This document shows, piece by piece, positions 1-9,816 of a stretch of 64,000 bases of DNA (within the stretch, counting starts at the first letter, position 1; every line of letters begins with the position of its first letter). The notes under the pieces are model-generated. The model did no database searches. It had not been told where the DNA came from and saw only the letters and a list, made by a program, of their open reading frames with translations. Both the position numbers and the translations under genes were made by a program. Source of the stretch: Saccharum officinarum (Eukaryota; Streptophyta; Magnoliopsida; Poales; Poaceae); assembly GCA_020631735.1 (NCBI GenBank), contig CM036223.1:7416191-7480190 (forward strand), given 5' to 3'.

Positions 1-1487
1 TTTCTAGGTTTCATATTTTTCCTAGATAGACATCATCATCAAGAAGCTACAAATTTTTTTTATATAATTTTAGGAGCTCTAATTATTTTACTATGAATTA
101 AACAAATTTCAGTATTAAAAAGTATTTTCTGGAAAAAGGAAAAATCATTTTCTCTCTTCTGCTGCCACTGACATCTCGGCCCCACTGGTCAGCCTCTGCT
201 CCAGCGCTGACCACGGCGGCAACGACTTTGACCGGCCAGAGCTCGCCGGCGGCGAGGTCTATGGCGGCGCGGATTGCGCCTATAGCTTCACTGCTAGCTC
301 ACGCATCCCCTAGGATAACCGGTTGAACGGGCGAAGCACGGCAGTAGGCACGGCGGCGGCCATGGCGGCTCGGCATAGCTCCGACAAGGCGGAGATGGCA
401 AACGGAGGCTTCTCCGGCCACGGCAAGGGCACCAAAAGCTTCGCTACACTCTGGCAAACACAAACCACAAGCTAATCGAACCGAAAACGGCTCCTAACGT
501 GCATGGCCACGCACGCGGCGGCAAACAGAGCAGAGCTCGCCGGCGGGCACGCGGACCGACGTCCACGGCGTGGTAGCGACTAAACGGGCGGCATGGGTGT
601 GATCAGTGGCTCACCACGATGCTCGGACGCTAGCAGGTTGAAGGCGAAGCCGACCGGGGAGCTCTGGCCACGGCGCGACCGACCTCGGCGGCGCGCTGGC
701 TGTGCGCGAGGAAGACGGCGGCACGCGGGCGGCGCAGGCACGGCAAGGCTAGGCGAGTGGATGCAGCGCGTGTGCAAGGACGAGGCGAACTCAACGGTGC
801 GCTCAATTTGGCCTGGGGTGGCTAGATGGCGGTGGCGTGTGCTGGTGGAGCAAAGGTGCTCGGCGGTGGCGGTGGCAGAAAAGAAAGGCACGACAGCCGG
901 CTCATGGCTTAAATAGGCGAGGACGCAGCTGCTGCGGCCATCCAGCAGCTACGCGGACTCAACACGCGGTCGGCCACACATCCAAGCGCTGGAAACGCCG
1001 AGAAGGACGCCGACGGTGACGAAGCAGGCAAGCTGCTTGCCTGTAGCACTAAAACCACCTCATTCTCCTCTCCTTTTCAAATTACTTAAAAAAATAATCA
1101 TACAGAAACTTCAAAATCTTCCAACATAAAAGTTGTTCAAAATTGAAAAATCTACGACTTTCATTTTTGGACCAACTCCATATTCCAATTAGTTTTGAAA
1201 GTAGGATTTTGAATTTTGAATTTGAGTTTAGGATGAATAAATAATTCATTTACAAACTTGGTATTCAATTAGTGAATAATTACTATTCAAATATCACAAT
1301 CAGTTGTACTATTTCAAAGCACAAATTTTGTACTAATTCATGAAATAAGTAAAACATGGCATATGCAACATTGACATGGTAAAATTGAAACATGGAATAC
1401 ATTTATGACTTAATGCTTAATGATTAAGCTTGATGATGATCATGTTCAAGATTTTTAATTGTTTCTTAACCTCTAGGATGTTACAGA
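1..1487 (-). mobile_element. Probable LTR of an LTR retrotransposon, incomplete at the window edge
   Basis: Read on the minus strand the block begins TGTAACATCCTAGAGG at 1487, a typical LTR 5' end, and continues through AT-rich sequence into a GC-rich part (about 150-1050). A TATTTAA-like box lies near 908-915, followed by Ala/Pro/Ser-rich frames that look like an untranslated leader rather than a protein. The open frames at 580-891 and 593-916 overlap on opposite strands and match nothing I know. The other end of the LTR would lie left of the window, so the TG...CA pair cannot be checked. Assignment to Ty3/gypsy is a guess from the TGTAACATCC start. Confidence 0.45.
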
Positions 1488-1935
1488 CGAGCACGCTTCC
1501 AACGTGTCTCGACCGCAGCACCCCCCCTCTGCCGGCCTCTTGACACGCCGCGTGCCCCGTCCACCGGCCCCCGGCTCGCTCCCGGCCGAACAATATAAAA
1601 CACTTACAACATGAGTGCAACATATCAGACTTAAAACAGATGAAACATTTAGAAACATGCTTCTGCAACATATGTGTGAAACACATGAAACATCTAAAAT
1701 AAAACGCTTGCAACTTGCAACATTAAACCACTTGCTGCAACATAAGACTGAAACATTTAGAAACATACTGTTGCAATATTCAGATAAAAAACCATTGCAA
1801 CATACATCTGAAAATAGATAAAACATTTTGAACAAACGTTTGCAACATGTCTTTAAAAACACTTGCAACATATGCAACATTGGCAATATCCCCGATCTTT
1901 TCTTGCAACATCGAGATGAAACAATTGCAATATGA
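1488..1935. repeat. Dispersed repeat with degenerate GCAACAT/GAAACAT units
   Basis: A short GC-rich part (1495-1590) is followed by about 330 bp in which GCAACAT and GAAACAT recur every 15-35 bp. The same composition and unit type occur at 46270-47000, also next to a GC-rich block, so this is a dispersed family with two members in the window. The open frames inside (for example Cys/Phe-rich on the minus strand) are by-products of the repeat. Class unknown; a non-autonomous DNA transposon is possible. Confidence 0.5.
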
Positions 1936-1994
1936 GCCTACTTTTCATCTCATTTTTTTCATAGAAGAAAGTTTTGGACACAGAGAATGCTCAC

Positions 1995-2452
1995 TTTAAA
2001 CTCGTCAGGTACAGAATTAAACGCGTGTTAAACGCTAAACCGTTTAAACGGTCAAACCGGTCAAACAACCGTTTAAATGATGGCATTAAATGGTGATTAA
2101 ACACGTGTAATGGCCAAAACATGCGTTTAAACGGCCGTTTAGGCGATAAACTAGGGTGTTAGACAAACGTTTTGGGTTGGTGAAATTGGGGTTGCATTTG
2201 TGGTGGGGAAATTTTGATGCCACCTAAATCATGTCCATATGGCTATGTGTATGATTATATGTATAATAATTTATTGTTTATGTCAAGTTGTGCAATTATG
2301 TTGAAGCCTTAAATTGCACTTAAATTTTGTATAGAAAACTATAATTTTATATGTATATTTACTGCTACAGTGCAAAACGTCTAAACTGTCTAAACGCTAA
2401 ACAGAGGGTGCCTGACCGTTTAACATTTAGCGTCTAGGATAACATTGCAAAT
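1995..2452. repeat. CGTTTAAACG palindrome-rich repeat, possible non-autonomous DNA transposon
   Basis: The left part (1995-2160) is built of GTTTAAACG-type palindromes (GTTAAACGCTAAACCG, CCGTTTAAACGG). The right end (2370-2450) carries GTCTAAACGCTAAACAG and CGTTTAACATTTAGCGTC, roughly the inverse of the left end. The middle is plain AT-rich DNA. Imperfect terminal inverted repeats without coding capacity suggest a MITE-like element. No clear target duplication was found. Confidence 0.35.
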
Positions 2453-4974
2453 ATATCGGGGCGGTCTTTCCCCCGAGGCCGAGTAGAGTTTTAAATATGA
2501 TAAAAATACTCTTGTTTTGTTTACGAAGGACCACTTTATACATCCTAGTTTTCTAAACGTAGGGCCCGTTTGTTTAAGTTGCATTATGATGTAGGAGTAA
2601 GAAGCAAGACATTATAGACATGCGATCTATTGTCCGATATTTAAGCGTTCAATATCTTGTAACTGAACCTTTTGCCTTTGGATGTCTTCAAGTGTACTAC
2701 TATCGACTGAACCACTCAAAAAAAAGATTCATGGACCTGGATGACATCCGAAACAAAGTTATGGACCCAGAAATGATATTTTGAAAGTAGAGGGGCCTAC
2801 GCCCTGTTCGCCCTGTTCGATTAGTATCGTGATAGGTAACGTGCCCGTGCATTACTACGAAACAACTAAACTTTTGTACTAAAAACACAAGGATCGCACG
2901 ATAAGTTAACATGTTATAAAACTAAATACTGCCATTAAAGTGATATTTAATCCAAAAGGCAAAGTTCGTGAAATTAACACAGTCAATAAGAGGCAAATTA
3001 TGGTCATTAGATCTATATGAATCAGGGTAAAGAACTGTAACTATTAGTAATTGAAATTAGGATATGAAAAACAGAACCTGTGGTGCTTTGCCTAGCTGCC
3101 TCTATGATTTGTCTTGCACTATAGACCAAGGGCAGAGGACCGGAATTACTAATAATGGAAATTAGTATATGAAAAATAGAAAATGTTTTCCCAAAGCGGA
3201 TCCAGTACACGGGAAACAATGTCTCTTTTGCTATTTTCCAAATTCCTAATAATGAACCAATAGCTCAACCACCAAATATACCCAATAGCAGTCAAGACCA
3301 AACTTACAAAAACCATGAAAATGTGCAAGTAAGAAGTTACTAGTGCTAAGTGTGCATTTCAGAAAGGAAGTTACAAGGCCCTTTCCCCTTCTGGTTCCAT
3401 GTAAAACTGTGAAAAAGGAAACTTCCAAGGCAGTGCCAACTCTTGAAATTAATGAAAACATACAATTAGATCACTTAGCAAATAACCATTGAATTATGCC
3501 TAAGTTAAAAGGGTATCTTGAGGAGGCATCAATCTAGTCATCAGAGCTCTGGATAATGGCTATGCAAGTAACTAAATATTATTTTCTTAATCAGTGCCAC
3601 ACTGCCAGTACAAAATTTATATTACACTGCCATATGATAGATATTGATTATTGAACCAATCTCTTGTCAGACATTGGTACATAAATAAGATATTTGTGAA
3701 TTATAAAATTTGTTTACCATAAAAACATGAGTTATTTACAGAATCTGTCCATCAATCACCACCGCCCACACCACTTGCACAGCTATGAGTGCGCGAGGCC
3801 GTCCCCGGCCATGCTGCTGCTCGTGAGCCATGCTGCAAAAACACTTTTCACAGGCGGTCAAAACTCTCTTCCAGAGGTGGAGAGCAACGTCTCTGCTAAT
3901 AAAACTTTACAGATGCGGTTTAAACTCCTGGACTATGCATTCTCCATCCTGGTCGTTGTTGATGGGCTTGCTACCGCCGGACGCTGCTGTTCTGAGAGAA
4001 GCATCCAACTCAGCCACTGATCGGATGCTGATCTTGTAGCCATCCTTCTCACTCACCATAGGAGTCAAGTGGCCGGTGGCAGGGAGCCTGTGGGTAGACA
4101 TGTTTGCTCCACCTGTCCAAGCACAAAAGGTAGGGAATGAAAATCAATAACTATGTTATCAATTGCTCGAGTTGTTGACATATAGATAGACGGTGATATG
4201 AAGAGTCTTGGTGATACAGAATTGAGTACAACAAATGCTTATCGAGATACAGATACAAACAACAATTCTATCAGATAACAAAGACAACAAATAAATATAC
4301 CTTGCCCCCGCTACATTAGAATCGTGTTTGCATCTAAACCTGTGGATCTATATAATGTGCAAATGGGGGAGATAAAACACCAAAGTTGATCACTACACAA
4401 CTCAACCTCAGAAAATGAGAATGCTTGTCAGGCTGCTTCCACATTAGTGCAATGGCAAGTCAGGTGGATTGGTATTTAGGAAAATAGATGGATGGGACCC
4501 TGTACAACCTGGCATGAAAACAAAAAATGAGTAAACGCAACACTTCTTCTCTTGCTACTCTGGATGAGTTCCTCTAAACAAAGAAAACATATATATCTCT
4601 AAAATCTTATACTCCATTACACTCCTACAGGGACACGTTTTGTAAAATAAGTAGAGAATGGCACATAACAGACATCATTGTTTAAGTTTGATCATTATAT
4701 TAGCAGAATAATCATTGGTTTGTCTAAGTGTTTCAATGTCAATAGAGAGGAAAAACTGAATTTGTATAATTACTTAGTGGAAACAATACCAATCCTTTCC
4801 TAGAAGGCAAAGCAAACATCTTAAGTACCCATAGGCGATTTTTGTTGCACGAAGCCGCTGTCTTCTCTTTAGGCTTTTTAAGTTGTGAGATTGTGAGATG
4901 CGAGGTATCACACTTCGAAACGTAATGCTGTCGTGCCGTATTTGCGGATGAAAATTCTACGACCTCTGTGTACA
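2453..4974. other. AT-rich intergenic DNA, no supported gene
   Basis: Low GC, many short open frames on both strands and no long frame. A small imperfect direct repeat lies at about 3048-3075 and 3148-3182 (GAAATTAG.ATATGAAAAA). GGGCCCGTTTGTTTAAG at 2561-2577 looks like a single PIF/Tourist terminus. The only GC-richer island is at 3760-4110 and is listed separately. Confidence 0.6.
3907..4101 (-). other. Short ORF in a GC-richer island, unrecognised
   Basis: A 64-codon frame begins with ATG at 4101 on the minus strand (MSTHRLPATGHLTPMV...). The composition is protein-like (...GYKISIRSVAELDASL...), the frame ends at TAA 3907-3909, and it sits in a roughly 350-bp island of higher GC within AT-rich DNA. 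That pattern fits a relic terminal exon of a host gene. I do not recognise the family, and no partner exon is evident nearby. Confidence 0.2.
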
Positions 4975-5271
4975 ACATACTCGGGCGGCATATCCTTTAG
5001 GAACAGTCGTGTCCCTTCACGACGCCATGAGCAGACACCCCTTTCAACAGACACCCCTTCGCGACGCCATGAGCAGACACCAGTTCACGAAGCGATCTCA
5101 TCCGTCAAGTACAAGATTAGTGGATAGGATTAGACAGTTTTACTCTTAAAGGACATATCCTTTAGGAACAGTCGTGTCCCTTCGTGACCCTTCGCTTGTA
5201 TAAATATATTTCAGAGAACAATGAAAGCAGTTCTTCCAATCACTTGTTCATTTACATTCACTTCTAACAGT
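4975..5271 (+). mobile_element. LTR-like fragment with internal direct repeats and a TATA box
   Basis: The segment carries a 29-bp direct repeat beginning ATATCCTTTAGGAACAGTCG at about 4989 and 5155, and CGACGCCATGAGCAGACACC twice near 5019 and 5062. TATAAATA lies at 5199-5206, and the segment ends TTACATTCACTTCTAACA. Its end resembles the LTR-like insertion at 5739-5947 (ACATTCACATTCAACA on the minus strand), suggesting related short copia-type LTRs. The left border is uncertain. Confidence 0.4.
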
Positions 5272-5690
5272 TTTGACTTTTTTGCTATCAAGACCCGAGG
5301 GCGAAGTGGTGTTGATATCAGGACTGAAGCAACAGTGTCAAAACAGCACTCACCTCTCAATTCTTGAATGAAGAACGCAGGCAAACAAAGCTTGAATCAG
5401 AAAGAATTCACACACACAGCATCAAATTTTGGAAGACATGGAATTGGGGTGCACGGATCCGGTTTCAAAGTATCAAAAACATCTCTTGACACCAACAGCA
5501 GCCAAGATCATAGTATTATATAATATATATATCAAACATTCCACAGTAAGTCACCACCTAACCAGAACAGGCAAGAAAAAACAGCAAACAGATGCATAAG
5601 TTAATCACATATAACAAGCATAGCACTTAGACATTACATGACCTACACGATTATTCATCACACATAAATAAAGTCCAGAAGGGTGTGACA
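5272..5690. other. Non-coding stretch, probable flank of the DUF6598 fragment
   Basis: AT-rich sequence with no open frame worth reporting. It runs into the block at 5690-5738 that is nearly identical to 35088-35150, the 3' flank of the second DUF6598 copy. It may therefore be 3' flanking DNA of the first copy. Confidence 0.4.
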
Positions 5691-5738
5691 TAACCAACTT
5701 AATGCTGGGTGCGGCATGACCGGATCAGATGTGGTTCC

Positions 5739-5947
5739 TGTTGAATGTGAATGTAAATCAACAGAGATTTTGGAACTGTTACTTTCATTGATCCCTTAGA
5801 TATATATATACATTGTGAAAAGGTGTCTCTTTACAGGTTAAAGGTAACTGTTCACCGGGAACAGAGACAGCCAAAGGGACATGTCCCTTCAGGGATTACT
5901 AACTGCTAATCCTATGATTAACTGCTAATCTATTCCTCTCCTTAACA
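5739..5947 (-). mobile_element. Solo-LTR-like insertion in a DUF6598 fragment
   Basis: The block starts TGTTGAATG and ends CCTTAACA, so both strands read TG...CA. It holds a run of TA repeats (near 5800-5812). The paralogous sequence at 35150-35180 passes directly from GTTCC to CCTTAACAATGC with only about 12 intervening bases, so about 200 bp were added here. The exact borders are unclear because CCTTAACA is also host sequence (the DUF6598 stop region). No duplicated target site could be fixed. Confidence 0.4.
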
Positions 5948-6124
5948 ATGCTCTGCTGCAACGTCTCGGTCCAGTATCGACCAAGCAACCCGCAGGCGCA
6001 TCTTGGCGGTACCTAAAGTGAACTCAACTTCATCTCCTTTGGAGATCCTCGGGGTAATTTTAAGGGCTACACCTTTACCACCATGAACCCTTGCAATGAT
6101 TATCAGCGTATCCTCCACATAGAC
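5943..6124 (-). pseudogene. DUF6598 gene fragment (3' end only)
   Basis: The minus-strand frame matches the last 60 or so codons of the DUF6598 exon at 35166-35753 almost codon for codon. Shared pieces include IIIARVHGGKG, PRISKGDEVEFTLGTAKMRL and the ending AEHC before TAA at 5943-5945. It is cut at 6124/6125 by the start of a retrotransposon LTR (TGTTGGAG), and the missing upstream part of the exon is not found to the right of that cluster. DUF6598 proteins are grass-expanded with no established biochemical role. This piece is a dead relic. Confidence 0.75.
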
Positions 6125-6250
6125 TGTTGGAGTATGTGTTTAGGCCCATGAGGCTAAGGCCCATGTGGCCCATGTATGGAACCTATATAGCTACCCTTCT
6201 AGGGTTAGCACTAAGTAAGAGAGTATCACTTCCTAACATGGTATCCAGCC
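6125..6250 (+). mobile_element. Short (114-bp) copia-type 5' LTR followed by a primer-binding site
   Basis: The LTR runs from TGTTGGAG (6125) to CCTAACA (6238). Directly after it TGGTATCCAGCC (6239-6250) resembles the initiator-Met tRNA primer site TGGTATCAGAGCC used by Ty1/copia elements. The LTR is only 114 bp, in the size range of TRIM/SMART or small copia families. It interrupts the DUF6598 fragment to its left. No matching 3' LTR is present elsewhere in the window, so the element is truncated, nested or broken by the gap at 16696. Confidence 0.55.
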
Positions 6251-6322
6251 ACTTCTTTCTCCCCAGACCCAGCCGCCGGCCCCTGTCTCCATAGCCGCCA
6301 GCCTTCCTTGCCGCCGGCGGCC

Positions 6323-7060
6323 ATGGCCGGCCGGCCACCTTCCCCTCCCTCCTACTTCTCTGTTTTCCCTCCCCTCTCCTCCCCATCCTGGGCTGATCTG
6401 CTCCGTTCTCCCTCCTCTGGGGCCGCTACTGGTGGCACCGCCGGTTTCCCTGGTGGCGCCGCCCAGGGCCATGCCGCTCCTCTCCCTGACGTTCCTGGTG
6501 GCGCCGCCCCTCTTCAGGCTGCTGCTGGGAGCTGCGGCTCCCCCACCCTTACCCCCACCGCGCCCTCTGCCCTCCTCGGGACTGGTGGTGCCGCCCCTCT
6601 TCAGGCTGCTGCTGGGAGCCACGGCTCCCCCACCCTTACCCCCACCGCGCCCTCTGCCCTCCTCGGGACCGCGCTCGCCGGGGCCCTGGCAGCGGCAGGC
6701 CAGTAGCCATCAGCGGCCACCCCTGTCCTCGGGCTGGACAACGGGGGGGACCTGGTGGTGGCCGCCTCCTCTGGTGCCACCTCAAGGACCTCCTCAGGGG
6801 CTCTGAATGCCTCCGGTACCACTACTGCAGCTACTGCTCCAGTCACCACGCCCTCCATCACTCCAGTGACTCCTCTTCTTCCCTTGGGCGCCGGGGATGG
6901 AGCCGCCCTTGCTGCTGCTCTCGCCGCGACGGCTGGTTCGCAGCATGGGGGTACGGGGATCACTTCTCAAGGCGCGGCCTTCTTCTTTCCTGCTCCATCT
7001 TCGCACCCCGCTCCCGTCCACCGTCCCGACTCCGGACTCGCCGCCGCTCCCGTCCACTAG
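6323..7060 (+). pseudogene. Ala/Pro-rich ORF downstream of the short LTR, gag-like N-terminus
   Basis: The frame opens with ATG at 6323 (MAGRPPSPPSYF...), reads Ala/Gly/Pro-rich sequence and is broken by TAG at 6704-6706. It continues in the same frame (...SAATPVLGLDNGGD...) to a stop at 7058-7060. It contains a direct duplication of about 29 codons (GGAAPLQAAAGS... twice, near 6496-6590 and 6586-6680). Position just after LTR and primer site suggests the disordered N-terminus of a retroelement gag. No zinc knuckle or capsid motif was seen. Opposite-strand frames here are GC shadows. Confidence 0.35.
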
Positions 7061-7064
7061 TGGC

Positions 7065-9368
7065 ATGAGCAGTGGCATACGCATAGGCGAGCGTCGCTTT
7101 CATCTTGAAGGTCGACAGCTCGGCACAGAGGCCACTGAGGATACTGAGGATACTGGAGCTACAGAGGGCATGTCAGTTGATCCACCTCCAGAGGCTCCAG
7201 AGGCCACAGAGGCTCCAGAGGCCACAGAGGCTCCAGAGGCTACAGAGGACACAGAGGAGCAGCCAGCTCAGTCTCCACCACGTCGCCGCTCCACACGCGC
7301 ACGTACTCAGGTAACTCCTAGGCTAGAGGGCCAGCGTCGTGGAGCACGTCCTCCACCCAGAGCTAGAGGTTCACCCCCGGTCGAGCACTTTGACTTGAGG
7401 GGTGCTACAGCACGTCAGGTGCAGGGGTTGAGGTTCGTGGAGGTCAGTCGGTGGTTTCCACCTGTGAGGGATCCCAGAGCTTCAGAAGGTTTTTATACCC
7501 CACTTCAGGAGGATTTCTACAGGGCTCTAGTTGACAGCGGTATTGCTTTCCGACCACAGAGGGTCTATCGACTTGAGTCACTAGTTGAGGTTGTGGGAGA
7601 GCTGCTACGTCCGCACCTGTCCTTTCTGCCAGGCTTGTCAGATCTTCTTGGACGGACAGGTGCATACTGCGGCACATGGGTCAGAGAGTTTTATGCTTCA
7701 CTATGGATTGATCCTGCCCATGATTTCATTCACTTTGCATTCCGAGGCCGCGATCACCGCCTATACAGCACCAAAGTGCGGGAGATTCTCAGACTCCCAG
7801 CTTCCAACACGAAGATACATCAGCTGTGCTTTGGTCAGACTTCTCCACCGAGACGCCCTCACGGCGGTGCAGTGCCACCTACAGACTTGGTTCGACCCTG
7901 TTTCCGTGAGCCTTTTGGCGAAGGGTCTCGTCGCACGCCTGCCTGTTTGACACCTCTTGCCAGAGTTCTGGATGCTATAGTCAGACGCACTCTACTTCCC
8001 AGACTTGGCTACAGAGAGGGACTGACTCGGATGCAGCTATGGGTTGTTCACCACCTCCTCTCACAGACACAGTTTGACATTTGGGATCTCATACTTAGTG
8101 AGATGGAGGACACCATAGCTGAGGGCTTCAAGGGTAATCGTCAGCTGCCCTATGCACACTAGATCTGCTTCATTATTAGATCATCCATTCAGCTACCAGC
8201 AGAGATCCGAGCTGAGATATCAGATACTACTACTGCTTTCCCTGAGTATGATATCCGTCAGCTTTGGGCTTCAGTCACTAGAGATCAGGCCCCAGTGCCA
8301 GGACAGCGTGTGCGACCTGAGGTTCCTGAGACAGCAGCTGAGCAGGACGCCACAGTTGATGAGCTTGCAGAGGTAGAGCTTGCCGATCTTGACGCTCAGC
8401 CTGCTGATCTTCCTAAGGATGTGACATCTGACAGCACTGATGAGGACTACCAGCCCATCCCCAGGTACCGGTCTCCTCGGTCTCACGACCACGAGGCCGG
8501 TGGCTCTGGTTCAGCCTCCCGCACAGACCCTGCCATGGTGGCGATACTTGAGAGGTTGACCCAGGCACAGGAGCAGCAGCAACAACAGATACAGCGACAG
8601 GCTCAGGACACAGCTACAGCACTTGCACAGATTCAGGCTCGTCAGGACGAGTTTCAGCGTCAGCAGCTTGAGATCCAGAGGCAGCAGGTTGAAATGCAGC
8701 GACAGCAGTACGAAATTCAGCGACAGAGTGCAGCTAGTCAGCAGCAGTACTTGGATCTCCTGCGCCACCTAGTCACTGTTGGGGTTCCTTCGCCTGCTTC
8801 TGTCCTGACTTCTGCTTTACAATCCAGTGATCCATCGAGTCAGGGACAGCCGGTTTTCCAGTTCACATCTCCACAGCAGCAGGTTCCCCAGTCATTCCAG
8901 TCCTCGAGCTTCACGCCTATTCATATGGGGTTTACACCTTCAGACCAGCCTCGCCCTCATCTCCTGACAGGCACACCCTTCCGTGATTTCAGTGCTACCT
9001 ACAGCGAGTTGACTGGTCAGCCGACGCCCTCGCACACTACCTTTGCTACTTCTTCAGGGTTGTCAGCTTCAGAGGCAGCTATTCCTCCAGTGACAGGGAC
9101 TGGTACTACAGAGACTCTACCTTCGTCAGTTGCCTCGACAGATCCTATTGGCTCGCTACAGGCTCAGGTCACTTAGACGGATCCTCTTATTGCCACTACG
9201 ACAGTACCTGTTCTTGCCATTCAGACCCAGACAGTTACACAGCCACATGCTTCTTCAGAGGGTCAGCCAGATAGCTCAGATTCCGAGGGAGATTCTCTAC
9301 ACTTCGTGATTACTCCGCGCACCTCGGCACCCGGCTCGACTCCGTCTGTCCCCCCGTCAGATCCTTAG
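7065..9368 (+). pseudogene. Retrotransposon accessory ORF with a Transposase_32-like domain, two in-frame TAG stops
   Basis: One reading frame runs from ATG 7065 (MSSGIRIGERRF) to TAG 9366-9368, broken only by TAG at 8160-8162 and 9174-9176. In order it holds an 18-bp repeat coding EAPEAT units (7187-7255), a basic Arg-rich stretch, and a globular part (GLRFVEVSRWF, WVREFYASLW, LWVVHHLLSQ) like the grass 'putative plant transposon protein' family. A Gln-rich coiled coil follows (about 8555-8760) and a Ser/Thr/Pro tail. Such ORFs accompany large copia or gypsy elements in grasses and their role is unproven. It sits upstream of a polypurine tract and LTR, so it is probably the 3' part of an element related to the one that follows. 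Family assignment is from memory of motifs. Confidence 0.6.
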
Positions 9369-9816
9369 ATTAGTTTTTTGGCGCTTGATGCCAAAGGGGG
9401 AGAGAGAGTAGTTTCAGGGGGAGTTTTGAGAGAGGTTTTTCGTTTTTCTTGTGTGCTACATTCATGCATCATGTTTACTTTTCAGTCATTGCATTCGTGT
9501 GACATGTCGTCGTGTGATAAACCTTGAGTCTTAATGTTTTATCCAGTCACATTGTTAACACTTGTCACCTTTTTAAATTATATCTCTAAGGTTGTGCTTC
9601 CGTGCCTTACTCCGATTTCTTATGAGCTATATCTGTATGTGTACTAACGTTCTTTGTCTTATCTTATGAGTACACTCTTTTGGCTTGGGGCACATAAGCA
9701 ATTCCTAACTCCTTGTGTTTATTGCTTTTTGCTTATGTGAACCATGCATGCTCGAAAACCTTAACTCAAATCTTTTATATCTTAGTGTTGTCATCAATCA
9801 CCAAAAAGGGGGAGAT
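9369..9816 (+). other. Untranslated 3' region and polypurine tract of a copia element
   Basis: TGGCGCTTGATGCCAAAGGG at 9380-9399 gives a first purine-rich tract. A second tract, AAAAAGGGGGAGAT, lies at 9803-9816 directly before the TGAAAG of the LTR at 9817. The latter is a standard plus-strand primer position. No open frame of note lies between them. Confidence 0.6.

Noticed and set aside
580..1019. Overlapping ORFs of 60-107 codons on both strands
   Set aside because: GC-rich LTR leader DNA; frames overlap on opposite strands, are low in complexity and show no domain.
1417..1886. Cys/Phe-rich ORFs (98 and 137 codons, minus strand)
   Set aside because: They are translations of the GCAACAT/GAAACAT repeat and the adjoining LTR end, not a Cys-rich protein.
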